A DNA stretch of 64,000 nt from an uncultured Clostridia bacterium (GCA_934149305.1 CAKPEF010000001.1:62001-126000); one strand, 5' to 3'. Positions 8,651 through 18,431 are shown, counted from the first letter of the stretch. Made by a program: numbers and translations. Notes: generated by a model from the sequence alone, not told the origin.

Positions 8651-9367
8651 TTAAATTTCTTTTAAAATCTTTATATTTTTTATCACTTTTAAGATTTCTT
8701 CTTCTCCTAAACTAGAATAGACTTCATAGGCATATTTTTCACCATACCATACAAAACTCATTCTTTTATCTTCCTTTACTATTTTAAAAATCTCCTTATC
8801 TTTTGTTTTTATTTTTTCACTACATGTTTTTTCTATATCGGCATCTTTTAAAAATTCACTAATATATTCTCTTAAAGTAATTATGTAATCACCATTATTA
8901 TTTCTAAAAAAAACGCCTTCTGAAAATTGATTTAAATCTAACTCGCTAACTTCAAACCCCTCAGGCAAATACATAAAATGAATCTCATCCGTTTTGTATT
9001 GATTAGTTTCTTCTATATCTCCAGATTCTTCTTGTTCTTCGCCAAACTTAATACTCATATAGTTATCATCATTATTTTTCATTATAAATTTTACTATTTC
9101 TTTTCTCCATGCTTTTACTGATGTTATCAAACCACAAGTAATTGCTAATGTGCAAACTAATATTACCGCAACTTTTTTTGTTACTTTATTTATGTTTTTA
9201 ATTCTTTCTTCATTTTTTACTTTTCTAAAAAGTTTTTTCATTTTTTGTTCATGCACTTCTGAAAATTTTACATTTTTGGTTTTTGATACTTTTTCTGTTT
9301 TTAGATACATCATGGCAGCTTCTTCAATCATGTTCTCATACATTTTATCTAAAAATTTGTTTTCCAC
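8651..9367 (-). CDS. Anti-sigma factor-like membrane protein with DUF4367-type domain
   Basis: A 238-residue protein with a basic cytoplasmic N-terminal region (residues 1-70), one transmembrane helix (about 72-90), and an extracytoplasmic domain containing MYLPEGFEVSELD. The C-terminal part has the look of DUF4367, common in anti-sigma factors beside ECF-type sigma genes. The GTG start overlaps the sigma stop codon by one base (TAGTG) and uses the AAGGAGG inside the sigma gene, so the two are translationally coupled. The likely role is to hold the sigma factor until an envelope signal arrives. Confidence 0.75.
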   Translation of the reverse strand: MENKFLDKMYENMIEEAAMMYLKTEKVSKTKNVKFSEVHEQKMKKLFRKVKNEERIKNINKVTKKVAVILVCTLAITCGLITSVKAWRKEIVKFIMKNNDDNYMSIKFGEEQEESGDIEETNQYKTDEIHFMYLPEGFEVSELDLNQFSEGVFFRNNNGDYIITLREYISEFLKDADIEKTCSEKIKTKDKEIFKIVKEDKRMSFVWYGEKYAYEVYSSLGEEEILKVIKNIKILKEI

Positions 9368-9924
9368 TATTTTATGTCCTCCTTTTCTAAAGCATCAGCT
9401 ATCATTTTTCTAGCTCTTAAACTTCGTTTTCTCGCTGTTTCATATTTTATGTTTAATAATTCTGCAATCTCTTCTTTTGTGTTGTTGTGTACTTTTTCAA
9501 GCAAAAGCACATCTCTATAAATTGGTGGAAGATTTCTTATGCACTCAGTTACCTTTTCTATTGTTTCTTTATCTATTACTATTTTCGATGGTTCAACATA
9601 GTCGACTGGTCCTTCATCATCTTCATCTATCTCAAAATCTAATGAATTAGAATTTTGATTAAGATATAACCTATTTTTGTATATGTCTAATGCTATGTTT
9701 CTACAAATAATTACCAAAAAGCTTCTTGTTTTTGTCTCATTCTTTTCATCTATTTTCTCTATATTCTTTATTATTTTTATAAACGATTGTTGAACTGCAT
9801 CTTCGGCTAAACTGGTATCTTTTAAGATATTATTTGCTTCTTTGTACATCAAGTTTTTATATTCTTTATATAATTTTTCCACTATTACAGAAGTCTTCTT
9901 TTCATCCTTGCTACGTCTAAACAT
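9367..9924 (-). CDS. ECF-type RNA polymerase sigma factor
   Basis: A 185-residue sigma-70 family protein. Region 2 is at about residues 20-80 (LAEDAVQQSFIKIIKNI) and region 4 is near the C-terminus (LPPIYRDVLLLEKVHNNTKE followed by a helix-turn-helix, IAELLNIKYETARKR). It directs RNA polymerase to its own regulon, usually an envelope-stress set. It is paired with the membrane anti-sigma gene that overlaps its stop codon. A TTGATT-17-TATAGT promoter-like pair lies about 70-110 bases upstream. Confidence 0.88.
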   Translation of the reverse strand: MFRRSKDEKKTSVIVEKLYKEYKNLMYKEANNILKDTSLAEDAVQQSFIKIIKNIEKIDEKNETKTRSFLVIICRNIALDIYKNRLYLNQNSNSLDFEIDEDDEGPVDYVEPSKIVIDKETIEKVTECIRNLPPIYRDVLLLEKVHNNTKEEIAELLNIKYETARKRSLRARKMIADALEKEDIK

Positions 9925-10134
9925 CTTGTAGATTGCACCTCCTATAGCTATTTCTGATTATAATAAAATCATTTACATTACATAAATAATTACCATTCTA
10001 ACAACGACTTTTATACTATATAACAAAAAATGTAAAAAATCAATACGCATGCCAAAAAAATTGTAAATTTTATGCAATTTTTGTAATACAATAGTAAAAC
10101 ATGTTTTATATTTTCATTTTTCCTCTTATCGCAA

Positions 10135-10171
10135 ATCAACATCTAAAAATCTATGATCTTTAGATGTTGAT
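10135..10171. terminator. Hairpin downstream of the UDP-sugar pyrophosphorylase gene
   Basis: ATCAACATCTAAA pairs with TTTAGATGTTGAT, a 13-bp stem. A T-run follows on the plus side only (10179-10184), so its direction is uncertain. The remainder of 9925-10199 is AT-rich and holds the presumed sigma promoter. Confidence 0.5.
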
Positions 10172-10199
10172 TCGTAGGTTTTTTAATTTAATTTATTAT

Positions 10200-11435
10200 T
10201 TAGATAGTCATAAAATCATTATACAATTTTGTGGCTGTTTCTACGCTATCCACTCCTTCTTTATTTTTTATAGGAGCAAATTCTTTTTTTCTATCTACAC
10301 TTAATACTAGCATGTTTTTTGCTTCATTAAAGCCCTCAAATATAAATGCTTCAAATTTATATGTATTTGGCTTTTCTGCTTTTAATACTTCACCGTTTGG
10401 CATTATATAATCGTTTTTCTTAAATGCTGCATGATAATGCAATTTATTTGTTATTCTTTCTAATAACTTTCTACTAAATATTGAGCAACCAAAATATCCC
10501 TCACCATATAATAAATCTCCATTTTCATCAGTAGCATTTGCCATTTCTTCTGTTATTTCTGTGTATTCCACTACTCCTGGTTTTCCATCCATTAAGCAAA
10601 CTGCTCCTATCTTTTCTTCTGGCGAAACTTTAGTTGTCGTTTTTGTTGCTAATTCGTAATTACCATCTATCATTAAGCCTATAAAAATCTCATCTAAGAC
10701 ATTCATTAAAATATTATCTACATTGCAAATGCCTAAATAATCTATACCCTCGTTTTGCATTTCTTCAAGAATTTTGTTTTTTCTCAACGCTTCATATATT
10801 CCGCCATTTCCATCAGGCGCCATAAATAAAGTACCTTTCTCTTTTAATACTATTTTTCCCTCTTCATTTAATAATGGTAACTCTCCTTGTATAAAGAATT
10901 TCACATTTTCTTTTCCATAATCAAAATAATTATTTTTTTCGAAGAAGTCTCTTGTTTCAGTGTCGTTTGCATTGCTTGTCATAACATACCATTTTATTTT
11001 TACTCCATATTCTTTATATGCTTTCTTTAATTTATCCGAAAATATTTCAAATATAGATTTAGGTGGATTTATTTTTTCGACTATATATGTTCCTTTTGGT
11101 CCATTATGACCTAATCTTGTTCCTTGACCACCAGCCATTTGGCAAACCGCTATCTTTTTTTCTTTTATTATTTTTTCGCCTATTTTTTTATAAAGGTCTT
11201 GTTCTTCTTTTGTTTGTTTTTCTTTTTTTATGTATGGAATATTTTCTATTTTTTTGTTTATGTCTGGAGCATCTTTTCTATGTTTATATAATGCTTCAAT
11301 TTGTTCGAAGTTAATTTTGTCTATTTGCTTTAGTAATTCTTCTTGTTCATTGTTAGTAAGTTCACTATAAAAATTTAATAGTTGTTCTTCGTTATATTTT
11401 TTTAGTTTTGATAAAGTTTCTTCGTATTTACTCAT
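10200..11435 (-). CDS. UDPGP-type UTP:sugar-1-phosphate uridylyltransferase
   Basis: A 411-residue nucleotidyltransferase of the UDPGP/UAP1 family. The signature loop MAGGQGTRLGHNGPKGTY (about residues 100-117) is the nucleotide-binding motif of UDP-GlcNAc/UDP-Glc pyrophosphorylases of eukaryotic type. NVDNIL (near residue 240) matches the sugar/metal-binding region. It would make UDP-GlcNAc or UDP-glucose for envelope polymers; sequence alone does not decide the sugar. The gene stands alone between a sigma operon and argS, with an AGGAGG-type SD. It resembles the family found in many clostridia beside a bacterial GlmU. Confidence 0.85.
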   Translation of the reverse strand: MSKYEETLSKLKKYNEEQLLNFYSELTNNEQEELLKQIDKINFEQIEALYKHRKDAPDINKKIENIPYIKKEKQTKEEQDLYKKIGEKIIKEKKIAVCQMAGGQGTRLGHNGPKGTYIVEKINPPKSIFEIFSDKLKKAYKEYGVKIKWYVMTSNANDTETRDFFEKNNYFDYGKENVKFFIQGELPLLNEEGKIVLKEKGTLFMAPDGNGGIYEALRKNKILEEMQNEGIDYLGICNVDNILMNVLDEIFIGLMIDGNYELATKTTTKVSPEEKIGAVCLMDGKPGVVEYTEITEEMANATDENGDLLYGEGYFGCSIFSRKLLERITNKLHYHAAFKKNDYIMPNGEVLKAEKPNTYKFEAFIFEGFNEAKNMLVLSVDRKKEFAPIKNKEGVDSVETATKLYNDFMTI

Positions 11436-11452
11436 AAAAAACCTCCTTTTAT

Positions 11453-11555
11453 TTTATGGAACACACTTAAGCTTAAGCTACATGTTAATTTGCATACCGA
11501 TAGCAAGATACTAATTTATTAGTTTTTATGGAGCACACTCAATCTTAAGCTATAT
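11453..11555. repeat. Two copies of the dispersed GGAGCACAC repeat core
   Basis: TTTTATGGAACACACTTAAG (from 11453) and TTTTTATGGAGCACACTC (from 11523), each followed by a CTTAAGCTA segment, with an ACCGATAGCAA spacer between. The same core recurs at ten other places in the window. Confidence 0.8.
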
Positions 11556-11589
11556 TTTAAAATGTTTTTCGCAAGTTAATTTACGCTGA

Positions 11590-13287
11590 TTACATTTTTT
11601 CTGGGCATTTGATTCCTAATAATCCTAGTCCTGTTTTGATTACATTGCCAACACATTTGGTTAGTGCAAGTCTTGCTTTTTTAGCCGCAACATCTTCACA
11701 GTTTATATGATGTTCGTTGTAGAATCTACTAAAGCTTTGTGCCAAATCTATAAGGTATCTTGATATTAGTGATGGCTCATTTTTTTCTGTTGCAGAAATT
11801 ACTGTTTCTGTAAAGTTTGAAAGCATTTTTACAACTTCTATTGATTCATCATCTAGTAACTGATCGTATTCTATATTAGCATCTACATCCATATTAGCGT
11901 TTCTTAATATGCTTTGTGTTCTTACATATGTATATTGTAAATATGGTCCTGTTTCACCTGAGAAGTTTAATATTTGTTTCCAATCAAATATTTCATCTTT
12001 TATTCTGTTGTTTGCTAAATCGTTAAATATTATTGCTCCAACGCCTACCATTTTAGCAACTTCTTCTTTATTCTCTAGGTCAGGGTTTTTTTCTTCTATT
12101 ATTTTTTGTGCTTTTTCTATAGCTTCATTAAATATTTCTTCAAGAGTTATCGCAGTTCCTTTTCTTGAGCCTATTTTTTCTCCATTTTCATCTAATATAA
12201 GCCCAAACGATATGTGTTCACAAGCTTTTGCATATTTTTCATAACCCATTAGCTCTAGTGTTTTAAATACTTGTTTAAAATGCAATGACTGCTCACTTCC
12301 AACAACATATAAAGCTTTATCAAAATGATAATTATCGATTCTGTATAGAAGCGCTGCCAAATCACGAGTTGCATATATTGTTGTTCCTGCTGATGTTATT
12401 ATTATGCATGGTGGCATATTGTCTGGCATCATAACAACTTTTGCACCTTCACTATCTACTAGCAAATGTTTTTCTTCAAGCTCTTTTATAACTCTATCCA
12501 TTTTATCGTTATAAAAAGCCTCACCATTCCAAGAATCAAAATGACAATCCATAAGCTCATATATCTTTTTATAATTTTGAAGACTTATATCTATAATCCA
12601 CTTCCAAATCTTTTTTACTTCTTCATCTCCATTTTCTAGTCTTAATAATGCGTTTCTTGCAAGCTCTTTTATACTTTCATCTTCTTTTTCTAATTTATTA
12701 AAACGAACATATATGGCAAGTATTGATTTTATTGGATCTACACTAAAATCATATTCATCTTTCCACATTTCATAACCAGCTATTGTTTTACATACACCCA
12801 TGCCCCAATCGCCTAAATGGTTTATTCCAACTACATTATATCCTAAAAATTTATAAATCTTATATAGTGCTCCACCTATAACCGTTGTACGCAAATGCCC
12901 TATATGAAATGGTTTTGCTATGTTAGGTGACGAATAATCTATTACTATAGTTTTGCCATTACCAATGGAACTTTTACCATAGTCTTCGCCTTTTTCAATT
13001 GCTTCTTTAATTGTTGATTCGACAAAGCCTTTTTTATTTACAAATATATTTAAATATCCACCAACAACATCTACTCTTTCTATTACTTCATCTTCTGTTA
13101 ATTTTTCTTTTAACTCTTGTGCTATTATTGGCGGAGCTTTTTTTAATTCTTTTGCAAGTCTAAAGCATGGGAATGCAAAATCTCCAAGTTTTTTATCTGG
13201 TGGTATTTCTAAAAAGTTTTCTAATTCGTTAACATCTATATTCGTTATTTCATTTAGCCTTTTGGCTATTTCTATTTTATAATCCAT
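11590..13287 (-). CDS. argS: Arginyl-tRNA synthetase
   Basis: Class I synthetase, 565 residues, cytoplasmic. It has an N-terminal Arg-tRNA-synthetase additional domain, the HIGH motif as KPFHIGHLRTT (about residues 127-137), and a C-terminal DALR anticodon-binding helix bundle (LSNFTETVISATEKNEPSLISRYL region). It attaches Arg to tRNA-Arg, which matters here because CGG decoding looks abnormal. The ATG start follows AAAGGAGAG and overlaps the end of the upstream cca gene by 11 bases, so the two are coupled. Confidence 0.96.
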   Translation of the reverse strand: MDYKIEIAKRLNEITNIDVNELENFLEIPPDKKLGDFAFPCFRLAKELKKAPPIIAQELKEKLTEDEVIERVDVVGGYLNIFVNKKGFVESTIKEAIEKGEDYGKSSIGNGKTIVIDYSSPNIAKPFHIGHLRTTVIGGALYKIYKFLGYNVVGINHLGDWGMGVCKTIAGYEMWKDEYDFSVDPIKSILAIYVRFNKLEKEDESIKELARNALLRLENGDEEVKKIWKWIIDISLQNYKKIYELMDCHFDSWNGEAFYNDKMDRVIKELEEKHLLVDSEGAKVVMMPDNMPPCIIITSAGTTIYATRDLAALLYRIDNYHFDKALYVVGSEQSLHFKQVFKTLELMGYEKYAKACEHISFGLILDENGEKIGSRKGTAITLEEIFNEAIEKAQKIIEEKNPDLENKEEVAKMVGVGAIIFNDLANNRIKDEIFDWKQILNFSGETGPYLQYTYVRTQSILRNANMDVDANIEYDQLLDDESIEVVKMLSNFTETVISATEKNEPSLISRYLIDLAQSFSRFYNEHHINCEDVAAKKARLALTKCVGNVIKTGLGLLGIKCPEKM

Positions 13288-14503
13288 TTTTTCTCTCCTT
13301 TTCTTTTATCCAATTGATTCTATTTAATCTTATTTCTTCTTTTATTTTTTGAAAATTATCTTGATTCGTTATATTTTTACCATTGATTTCTTTTACCATT
13401 TGCATTCCGAGCTCTGCAAATTTTATATCTTTATCTCTTTTTTTATCTGAATTTACTATTATCTCTAGCCCCTCTAATCCAAGCACATTTCTATAATTAG
13501 AAGTTATAAAGTCAACTTTTGTTGATGGTCTCATTTGATTAAACATCGAAGCTCTCATATGCTCTCTAGCAGCAATCATTCCAGCCTTTTTAAAGTTATT
13601 AGGCATATCTAATCGATTACACATATTAGCTACAACTTTATCTCCTAATTTATCATGCTGATAATGGTGTGGCCACTCGCTTCGTGGTGTTTTTGCCTTT
13701 CCAAAGTCATGAGTTAAAGCTGCAAATCTTATTAAAACATTTTCTGTTCTTTGCGCTGCTCTATCTAAAACTTCCATTGTGTGATTATACACATCGCCTT
13801 CTGGATGATGTTCTAGTGGCTGCTCGACACCTATTAAGTCATATATTTCTTTGTAATGCATATCTAAACAATTCGCTCTTCTTAACACATCGAAAAATAT
13901 GCTCGGTCTTTTAGCGGTGAGTGCATCATACAATTCTGCATATATTCTAGCGTTTGGTAATGTAAGTAGCTCTTCTCTAAGGCTCTGCATCATTTTTAAT
14001 GTCTGCTTGTCGACATTAAACTCGTACCTTGCTGCAAGTTTAGCAACTCTATATACTCTTAAAGGATCTTCTACAAAAGCATTACTTGTCGCTCTTAGTA
14101 TTTTATTTTTTATATCTTCTGCACCATTAAAAGGATCTATAATTTCATCTTTAAGAACATCTATTGCAATACTATTTATTGTAACATCTCTTCTTTTCAG
14201 ATCTTCTTCTATTGTTATCTTTTTGTTTGATTCTATTTTAAATCCCTTATGACCATCACTTATTTTTCTTTCTGTTCTGGCAAGTGCAAACTGATATCCA
14301 TTCAAATCAAAAACAGGAAACGACTTTCCTCTAATTTTTGCTTCTGGAAACAGAGCCTGAAACTCTTTTTGTTCTATGCCCGTAACACAAAAATCATAAT
14401 CCTTTGGTTGGATTTTCATAAGTTTATCTCTAACTGCTCCGCCGACCATATATGTGTTTCCACCTTGATTTTTAACTTTTTCTGCAATTTCAGATATTTG
14501 CAT
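13277..14503 (-). CDS. cca: CCA-adding tRNA nucleotidyltransferase with HD domain
   Basis: Poly(A) polymerase/CCA-adding family. The N-terminal nucleotidyltransferase motif GGAVRDKLM...KDYDFCV has the DxD carboxylates, followed by the RRDVTINSIAID motif. An HD phosphohydrolase domain lies in the second half (LTHDFGKAKT, about residue 260). It adds or repairs the 3' CCA of tRNAs. I start at ATG 14503, four bases after GGAGG, rather than an upstream ATG seven codons earlier that precedes the SD. It overlaps argS by 11 bases, forming a two-gene tRNA-maturation unit. Confidence 0.88.
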   Translation of the reverse strand: MQISEIAEKVKNQGGNTYMVGGAVRDKLMKIQPKDYDFCVTGIEQKEFQALFPEAKIRGKSFPVFDLNGYQFALARTERKISDGHKGFKIESNKKITIEEDLKRRDVTINSIAIDVLKDEIIDPFNGAEDIKNKILRATSNAFVEDPLRVYRVAKLAARYEFNVDKQTLKMMQSLREELLTLPNARIYAELYDALTAKRPSIFFDVLRRANCLDMHYKEIYDLIGVEQPLEHHPEGDVYNHTMEVLDRAAQRTENVLIRFAALTHDFGKAKTPRSEWPHHYQHDKLGDKVVANMCNRLDMPNNFKKAGMIAAREHMRASMFNQMRPSTKVDFITSNYRNVLGLEGLEIIVNSDKKRDKDIKFAELGMQMVKEINGKNITNQDNFQKIKEEIRLNRINWIKEKERKNGL

Positions 14504-14645
14504 AACTCCTCCATTTAGTTTCAATTTCGATTGCTATTATATCATGAATCGATGTAAAATGCTACCTATTTGCGTTAAAAGAGGGCTTATATCTTGTTAA
14601 AAAAGCTTAAAACTGGTAGAATATTCTTAAGGTGGAGGTAATTTT

Positions 14646-16181
14646 ATGTCAAAATTATTGAAATTATTATTAAATCGTGTATCAATTGTTGCGTTTTTGC
14701 TACTTGTACAAATCTTTTTTATTATTATAATTTTAAAAGAAGCTAGCGAATTTTATGGTTATATAAGACTTATATTTATTTTGGTAAGTATTGTTTATTC
14801 CATAAAAATACTTTTAAAAGATATTCCGATTACTTTTAAAGTCCCGGTACTAGTTTTAATTTTTGAGTTTCCTATACTTGGAATATTTTTATATTATTTT
14901 TCTTTTGAAAATAAACTTAGAAAAAAATTTGTTAAAAATATTAAAAATCAGACATTTACCTTAGAAAGTATGTATATTGAAGATATTTCTATTAAAGAAC
15001 AACTGAAAAGTGAAGGAAAAGATATTTATAACCAGTCTCAATATATTGCAAATAATTCTTTTATGCCGGTTTATCAGAATAACTATACTAAATATTTTGA
15101 TGATGGCGAACCATTTTTTAAAGATCTAATTGAAGATTTAAAAACTGCTAAAAGCTTTATTTTTATCGAATTTTTTATAATTGGAAAAGGAATACTTTGG
15201 AATTCAATTTTAGAAATATTAAAGCAAAAAGCTAGAGATGGAGTTGAAATAAGAGTTATATTTGATGACATCGGCTCTTTAAAAACGCTTCCTTATAAGT
15301 ATAATGAAGTTTTAGAAAAACTAGGAATAAAATGTGTGGTTTTTAATCCAATCACACCTATACTTTCACTTGTTCATAATAATAGAGATCATAAAAAAAT
15401 AGTTGTGATTGATGGAAAAATTGCATACACAGGTGGGCTTAATATTGCCGATGAGTATGTAAACTTAAAGAAAAGATTTGGTCATTGGAAAGATACCGGT
15501 ATAAAAATAGTTGGCGATGCAACTAAGAGTTTTACTTTAATGTTTTTAGAATCTTGGCATTATTTGAAAGATTCATCTGAAGACTGTTCTATATTTTTAA
15601 ATGTTCCAACTTATATAGGTGATTTCTCAAAAGGATATGTTGAACCGTATTTAGGTGATCCTATGCTTGAAAACAATGTTCCGCGTGGTGTGTATCTAAA
15701 TATAATAAATTCTGCTAAAGACTATGTTTACATTACTACTCCATATCTTGCAATAGATACAGAATTACAAGTAGCGCTATCTACTGCTTGCAGAAGAGGC
15801 GTTGATGTTAGAATTATAGTTCCACATATTCCAGATAAAAAATATGTATTTAGAGTTACCCAATCTTATTACAAGTCTCTTTTAAAATACGGTATTAAAT
15901 TTTATGAATACACTCCAGGTTTTATACATTCAAAAATGATTTTGAGTGATGATAAGCTTGCAACGGTTGGTACTATAAATTTTGATTATAGAAGTTTTTA
16001 TCATAACTATGAGTGTGGTGTTTGGCTTTACAATACTGATTCGATACTAGATATAAAAGAAGATTTCTTAAATACTATTGATGAAAGCTTAGAAATCACT
16101 TTGCAATATGTTGAAGAAAAAATAGGCTTTTTTAAGCTTTTTATTGGTGAAATCATAAAAGTTTTTGCACCTTTATTTTAA
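14646..16181 (+). CDS. cls: Cardiolipin synthase (phospholipase D family)
   Basis: 511 residues. Two N-terminal membrane helices (about 10-35 and 40-90 region) are followed by two PLD-type HKD motifs, HNNRDHKKIVVIDGK (about residue 247) and HSKMILSDDKLATVG (about residue 427), both intact. It joins two phosphatidylglycerol molecules to cardiolipin at the membrane. It is transcribed alone from the plus strand, with GGTGGAGG before the ATG. A strong bidirectional terminator follows (16192-16224), shared with the convergent TOPRIM-like gene. Confidence 0.93.
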   Translation: MSKLLKLLLNRVSIVAFLLLVQIFFIIIILKEASEFYGYIRLIFILVSIVYSIKILLKDIPITFKVPVLVLIFEFPILGIFLYYFSFENKLRKKFVKNIKNQTFTLESMYIEDISIKEQLKSEGKDIYNQSQYIANNSFMPVYQNNYTKYFDDGEPFFKDLIEDLKTAKSFIFIEFFIIGKGILWNSILEILKQKARDGVEIRVIFDDIGSLKTLPYKYNEVLEKLGIKCVVFNPITPILSLVHNNRDHKKIVVIDGKIAYTGGLNIADEYVNLKKRFGHWKDTGIKIVGDATKSFTLMFLESWHYLKDSSEDCSIFLNVPTYIGDFSKGYVEPYLGDPMLENNVPRGVYLNIINSAKDYVYITTPYLAIDTELQVALSTACRRGVDVRIIVPHIPDKKYVFRVTQSYYKSLLKYGIKFYEYTPGFIHSKMILSDDKLATVGTINFDYRSFYHNYECGVWLYNTDSILDIKEDFLNTIDESLEITLQYVEEKIGFFKLFIGEIIKVFAPLF

Positions 16182-16191
16182 AATCAAAAAG

Positions 16192-16224
16192 TCTCCAAGT
16201 GTGTTGTACACCTGGAGATTTTTT
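16192..16224. terminator. Bidirectional rho-independent terminator
   Basis: TCTCCAAGTGT/ACACCTGGAGA stem followed by TTTTTT on the plus side. It lies between convergent cls and the gene at 16231. Confidence 0.85.
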
Positions 16225-16230
16225 GTGATG

Positions 16231-16971
16231 TTATTTACCCACATTTGGTAGATAATTTTTGGCAACCTTCACAATATCTGACGAAACATTAGAATCATCT
16301 AGTAGAGTTTCGATGTATGTGTAGTAGTCTTGCCTATTCTTTAAACCGATTGCGATTGCGACGATGTTGGCAATTGTTTTATCTCTATATGTATAGAGAC
16401 AACTACCTGAATTTACCGTTTTTTCTACTATTTGCCCTTTTGATCTAATGATCACGATTGAAACACTTTCTATGCACTCATTGTCTGGTATATAAACGTT
16501 TATAGGAAGTGACTCTCTTATTTTACTAGAAAGCACATTCATTATTGTTTCGTTTATATTCTTTATTGTCTTTTTATATTCTAAGTTTCTGTATTTGCAA
16601 ATAACTTTAATCATCTCTGGTGTGCATATTACATTTTCGATAAATGGAAGTTTAGTACAATATACTTTGTTTTCTTCTCTTAAGTTTTTAATTCTTTTCT
16701 TTGTGCTTGCATCTCTATCTATTAGTCCAAAGACTTTAACACCTTCGTTTCTTTTTTCAATACTATGAACCAGTTTTAGAACATCAGACCAACCACCAAC
16801 TGGAATTACGAAAAGTTGTGGATAGACTTTAGAATACAACTTCACATCTATGCTATTTTCATCGCCTTCGCATAACAAAACGCCAGTGTATAATGTTTTG
16901 TCATACTTTTCTTCTAAAAGTTTGCAGATTTGCTTTATTTCTAGCTTCCGAACTTCAGATGAACCCATCAT
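16231..16971 (-). CDS. TOPRIM-like (DUF4435-type) protein of unusual composition
   Basis: 246 residues. LLCEGDENSID near residue 33 followed by a conserved Asp pair in FGLIDRDAS (about residue 85) and LPFIENVICT (about residue 110) is the pattern of DUF4435/OLD-type TOPRIM domains, which bind metal and often act on nucleic acids. No ATPase domain is attached. I use ATG 16971, eight bases after GGAGGG. Codon use is richer in C/G-ending codons than in its neighbours. It uses CGG (16948-16946) in frame as apparent Arg at residue 8. If CGGA were read as four bases here, the frame would hit TAG at once. Possibly horizontally acquired; the role is unknown. Confidence 0.55.
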   Translation of the reverse strand: MMGSSEVRKLEIKQICKLLEEKYDKTLYTGVLLCEGDENSIDVKLYSKVYPQLFVIPVGGWSDVLKLVHSIEKRNEGVKVFGLIDRDASTKKRIKNLREENKVYCTKLPFIENVICTPEMIKVICKYRNLEYKKTIKNINETIMNVLSSKIRESLPINVYIPDNECIESVSIVIIRSKGQIVEKTVNSGSCLYTYRDKTIANIVAIAIGLKNRQDYYTYIETLLDDSNVSSDIVKVAKNYLPNVGK

Positions 16972-17164
16972 GAAAATACCCTCCTTATTATTAGTTAAGG
17001 CCACTTGTAATATTTTTTTCTTTTACTTTATCATACATATTTAATTAAATCAAACTTTATTGTTTTTAAATTTTATATTTTATATTGTAACACATTTTTT
17101 GTATATGAATATTATATACCATAGCTATTAAAAAACATATTTAAAAAAGGAGGTCTACTAAACA

Positions 17165-17335
17165 ATGGGAAACTTTCTAAGAAATTTTGGAAGTAATGAT
17201 AACGATGAGATTCTATGGTTTTTAATCTTATTCTTACTGCTTTTCTGGAATGGAAGCGGCTGTAGAAATAATAACAATTCTGACTGTGGTTGTAACAATA
17301 ATAACAATAGTTGTATCAATAGCTGCGGTTGTTAA
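17165..17335 (+). CDS. Small Cys-rich hydrophobic protein
   Basis: A 56-residue product: an acidic start, a hydrophobic stretch (ILWFLILFLLLFW), then an Asn/Cys-rich tail ending SCINSCGC. AGGAGG lies 11 bases upstream of the ATG. It resembles the small high-cysteine proteins seen in spore-forming clostridia, sometimes annotated after chorion HCB proteins; the role is unknown. It is followed 32 bases later by a second Cys-rich gene and a common terminator. Confidence 0.7.
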   Translation: MGNFLRNFGSNDNDEILWFLILFLLLFWNGSGCRNNNNSDCGCNNNNNSCINSCGC

Positions 17336-17366
17336 TATTTAAATTTATTTGAAAGGGGGTTTTTTT

Positions 17367-17495
17367 ATGTCAGACAGAGGAGGTTGCTGCTTTGGAGGAT
17401 GTGATGATTTACTTTGGATTATAATCTTAATATTCATCATATGCTGTTGTTGCGGTGGCAATGATGGACGCAGAAACATAGGTCCTTGTTGCTAA
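17367..17495 (+). CDS. Second small Cys-rich membrane-like protein
   Basis: A 42-residue product with nine Cys, including a CCCC run after a hydrophobic helix (LLWIIILIFIICCCCGG) and a C-terminal CC. The SD is AAGGGGG, seven bases before the ATG. It shares the operon and terminator (17505-17537) with the preceding Cys-rich gene. A spore-surface or membrane role is only a guess. Confidence 0.7.
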   Translation: MSDRGGCCFGGCDDLLWIIILIFIICCCCGGNDGRRNIGPCC

Positions 17496-17504
17496 GCTAA
17501 AAGA

Positions 17505-17537
17505 AGCACTAACCTTAAAACAGTTAGTGCTTTTATT
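17505..17537. terminator. Terminator between Cys-rich genes and cdaA
   Basis: AGCACTAAC/GTTAGTGCT stem followed by TTTATTTT on the plus side. Confidence 0.8.
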
Positions 17538-18431
17538 TTAATTTTTTTTACCTATACGAGCCATTATTTGTGGCTTTATTTGTTTTATTGATTTTATTTG
17601 TTTATCATCTCGTTCTAATCTTCTTTTTAATTCTTTTCTTAATGTTTCTTCAGATACTTTACTTATTATTTTTCCATTTATAACTAGTGAAACTGTACCT
17701 GTTTCTTCAGATGCTACCACAATTACAGCATCAGACTGTTCTGACATACCGATTGCAGCTCTATGTCTTGTACCGTATTGTCTATCTAGATTCTCTTTAT
17801 CTGTTATTGGAAGTATACAAGATGCAGCTACGATACGGTTATTTTTTATTATTACCGCACCATCATGAAGTGGTGTATCTGGCACAAATATATTTCTAAG
17901 TAATTCACATGACACTTGAGAATCTATTGCCACACCAGTGTGAGCAATTTCAGCTAGGCTCATGTCTTTTTCAAAGACAATCAATGCTCCAACTTTTTCG
18001 CTAGCCATTTTATAAATAGCTTTTACAACTTCATCTACACATGTTGTTTGGTCTACTTGATTTTCTATATCAAATATATCTCTGATTCCTTTACTACCAA
18101 TTTGCTCTAGCGTTTTTCTAAGCTCTGGTTGGAATATCACAATCATAACCATAACACCATATGTCATAACAGAACTTAATATATAATGTAATATGTCTAA
18201 GCCTAAAAAGCCACTTAATTCTGTTGCTATTATTAAAATTACTATGCCTTTAAATAATTGCATTGCTCTTGTATTTTTTACTGCTTTTACTAGTTTGAAA
18301 ATTAAAAATGCAACTATTGATAGGTCTATTACAAGCATCAATATTTTAATTGGATACGCTCTTAGTATTTCGAAATAACTAAGTATCTTTTCGTTAAAAA
18401 ATACTTCGAATGATTCTTGGATTGTTCTCAT
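17538..18431 (-). CDS. cdaA: Diadenylate cyclase CdaA
   Basis: 297 residues. Three N-terminal membrane helices (about residues 20-110) precede a DAC (DisA_N) catalytic domain with intact DGA (LHDGAVII) and RHR (GTRHRAA) motifs. It condenses two ATP to c-di-AMP, the essential second messenger controlling potassium and osmolyte balance. In most Firmicutes cdaA is followed by cdaR and glmM. Here it is followed instead by convergent small genes, so the usual operon is broken up. A 32-codon membrane peptide gene lies just upstream. Confidence 0.95.
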   Translation of the reverse strand: MRTIQESFEVFFNEKILSYFEILRAYPIKILMLVIDLSIVAFLIFKLVKAVKNTRAMQLFKGIVILIIATELSGFLGLDILHYILSSVMTYGVMVMIVIFQPELRKTLEQIGSKGIRDIFDIENQVDQTTCVDEVVKAIYKMASEKVGALIVFEKDMSLAEIAHTGVAIDSQVSCELLRNIFVPDTPLHDGAVIIKNNRIVAASCILPITDKENLDRQYGTRHRAAIGMSEQSDAVIVVASEETGTVSLVINGKIISKVSEETLRKELKRRLERDDKQIKSIKQIKPQIMARIGKKN

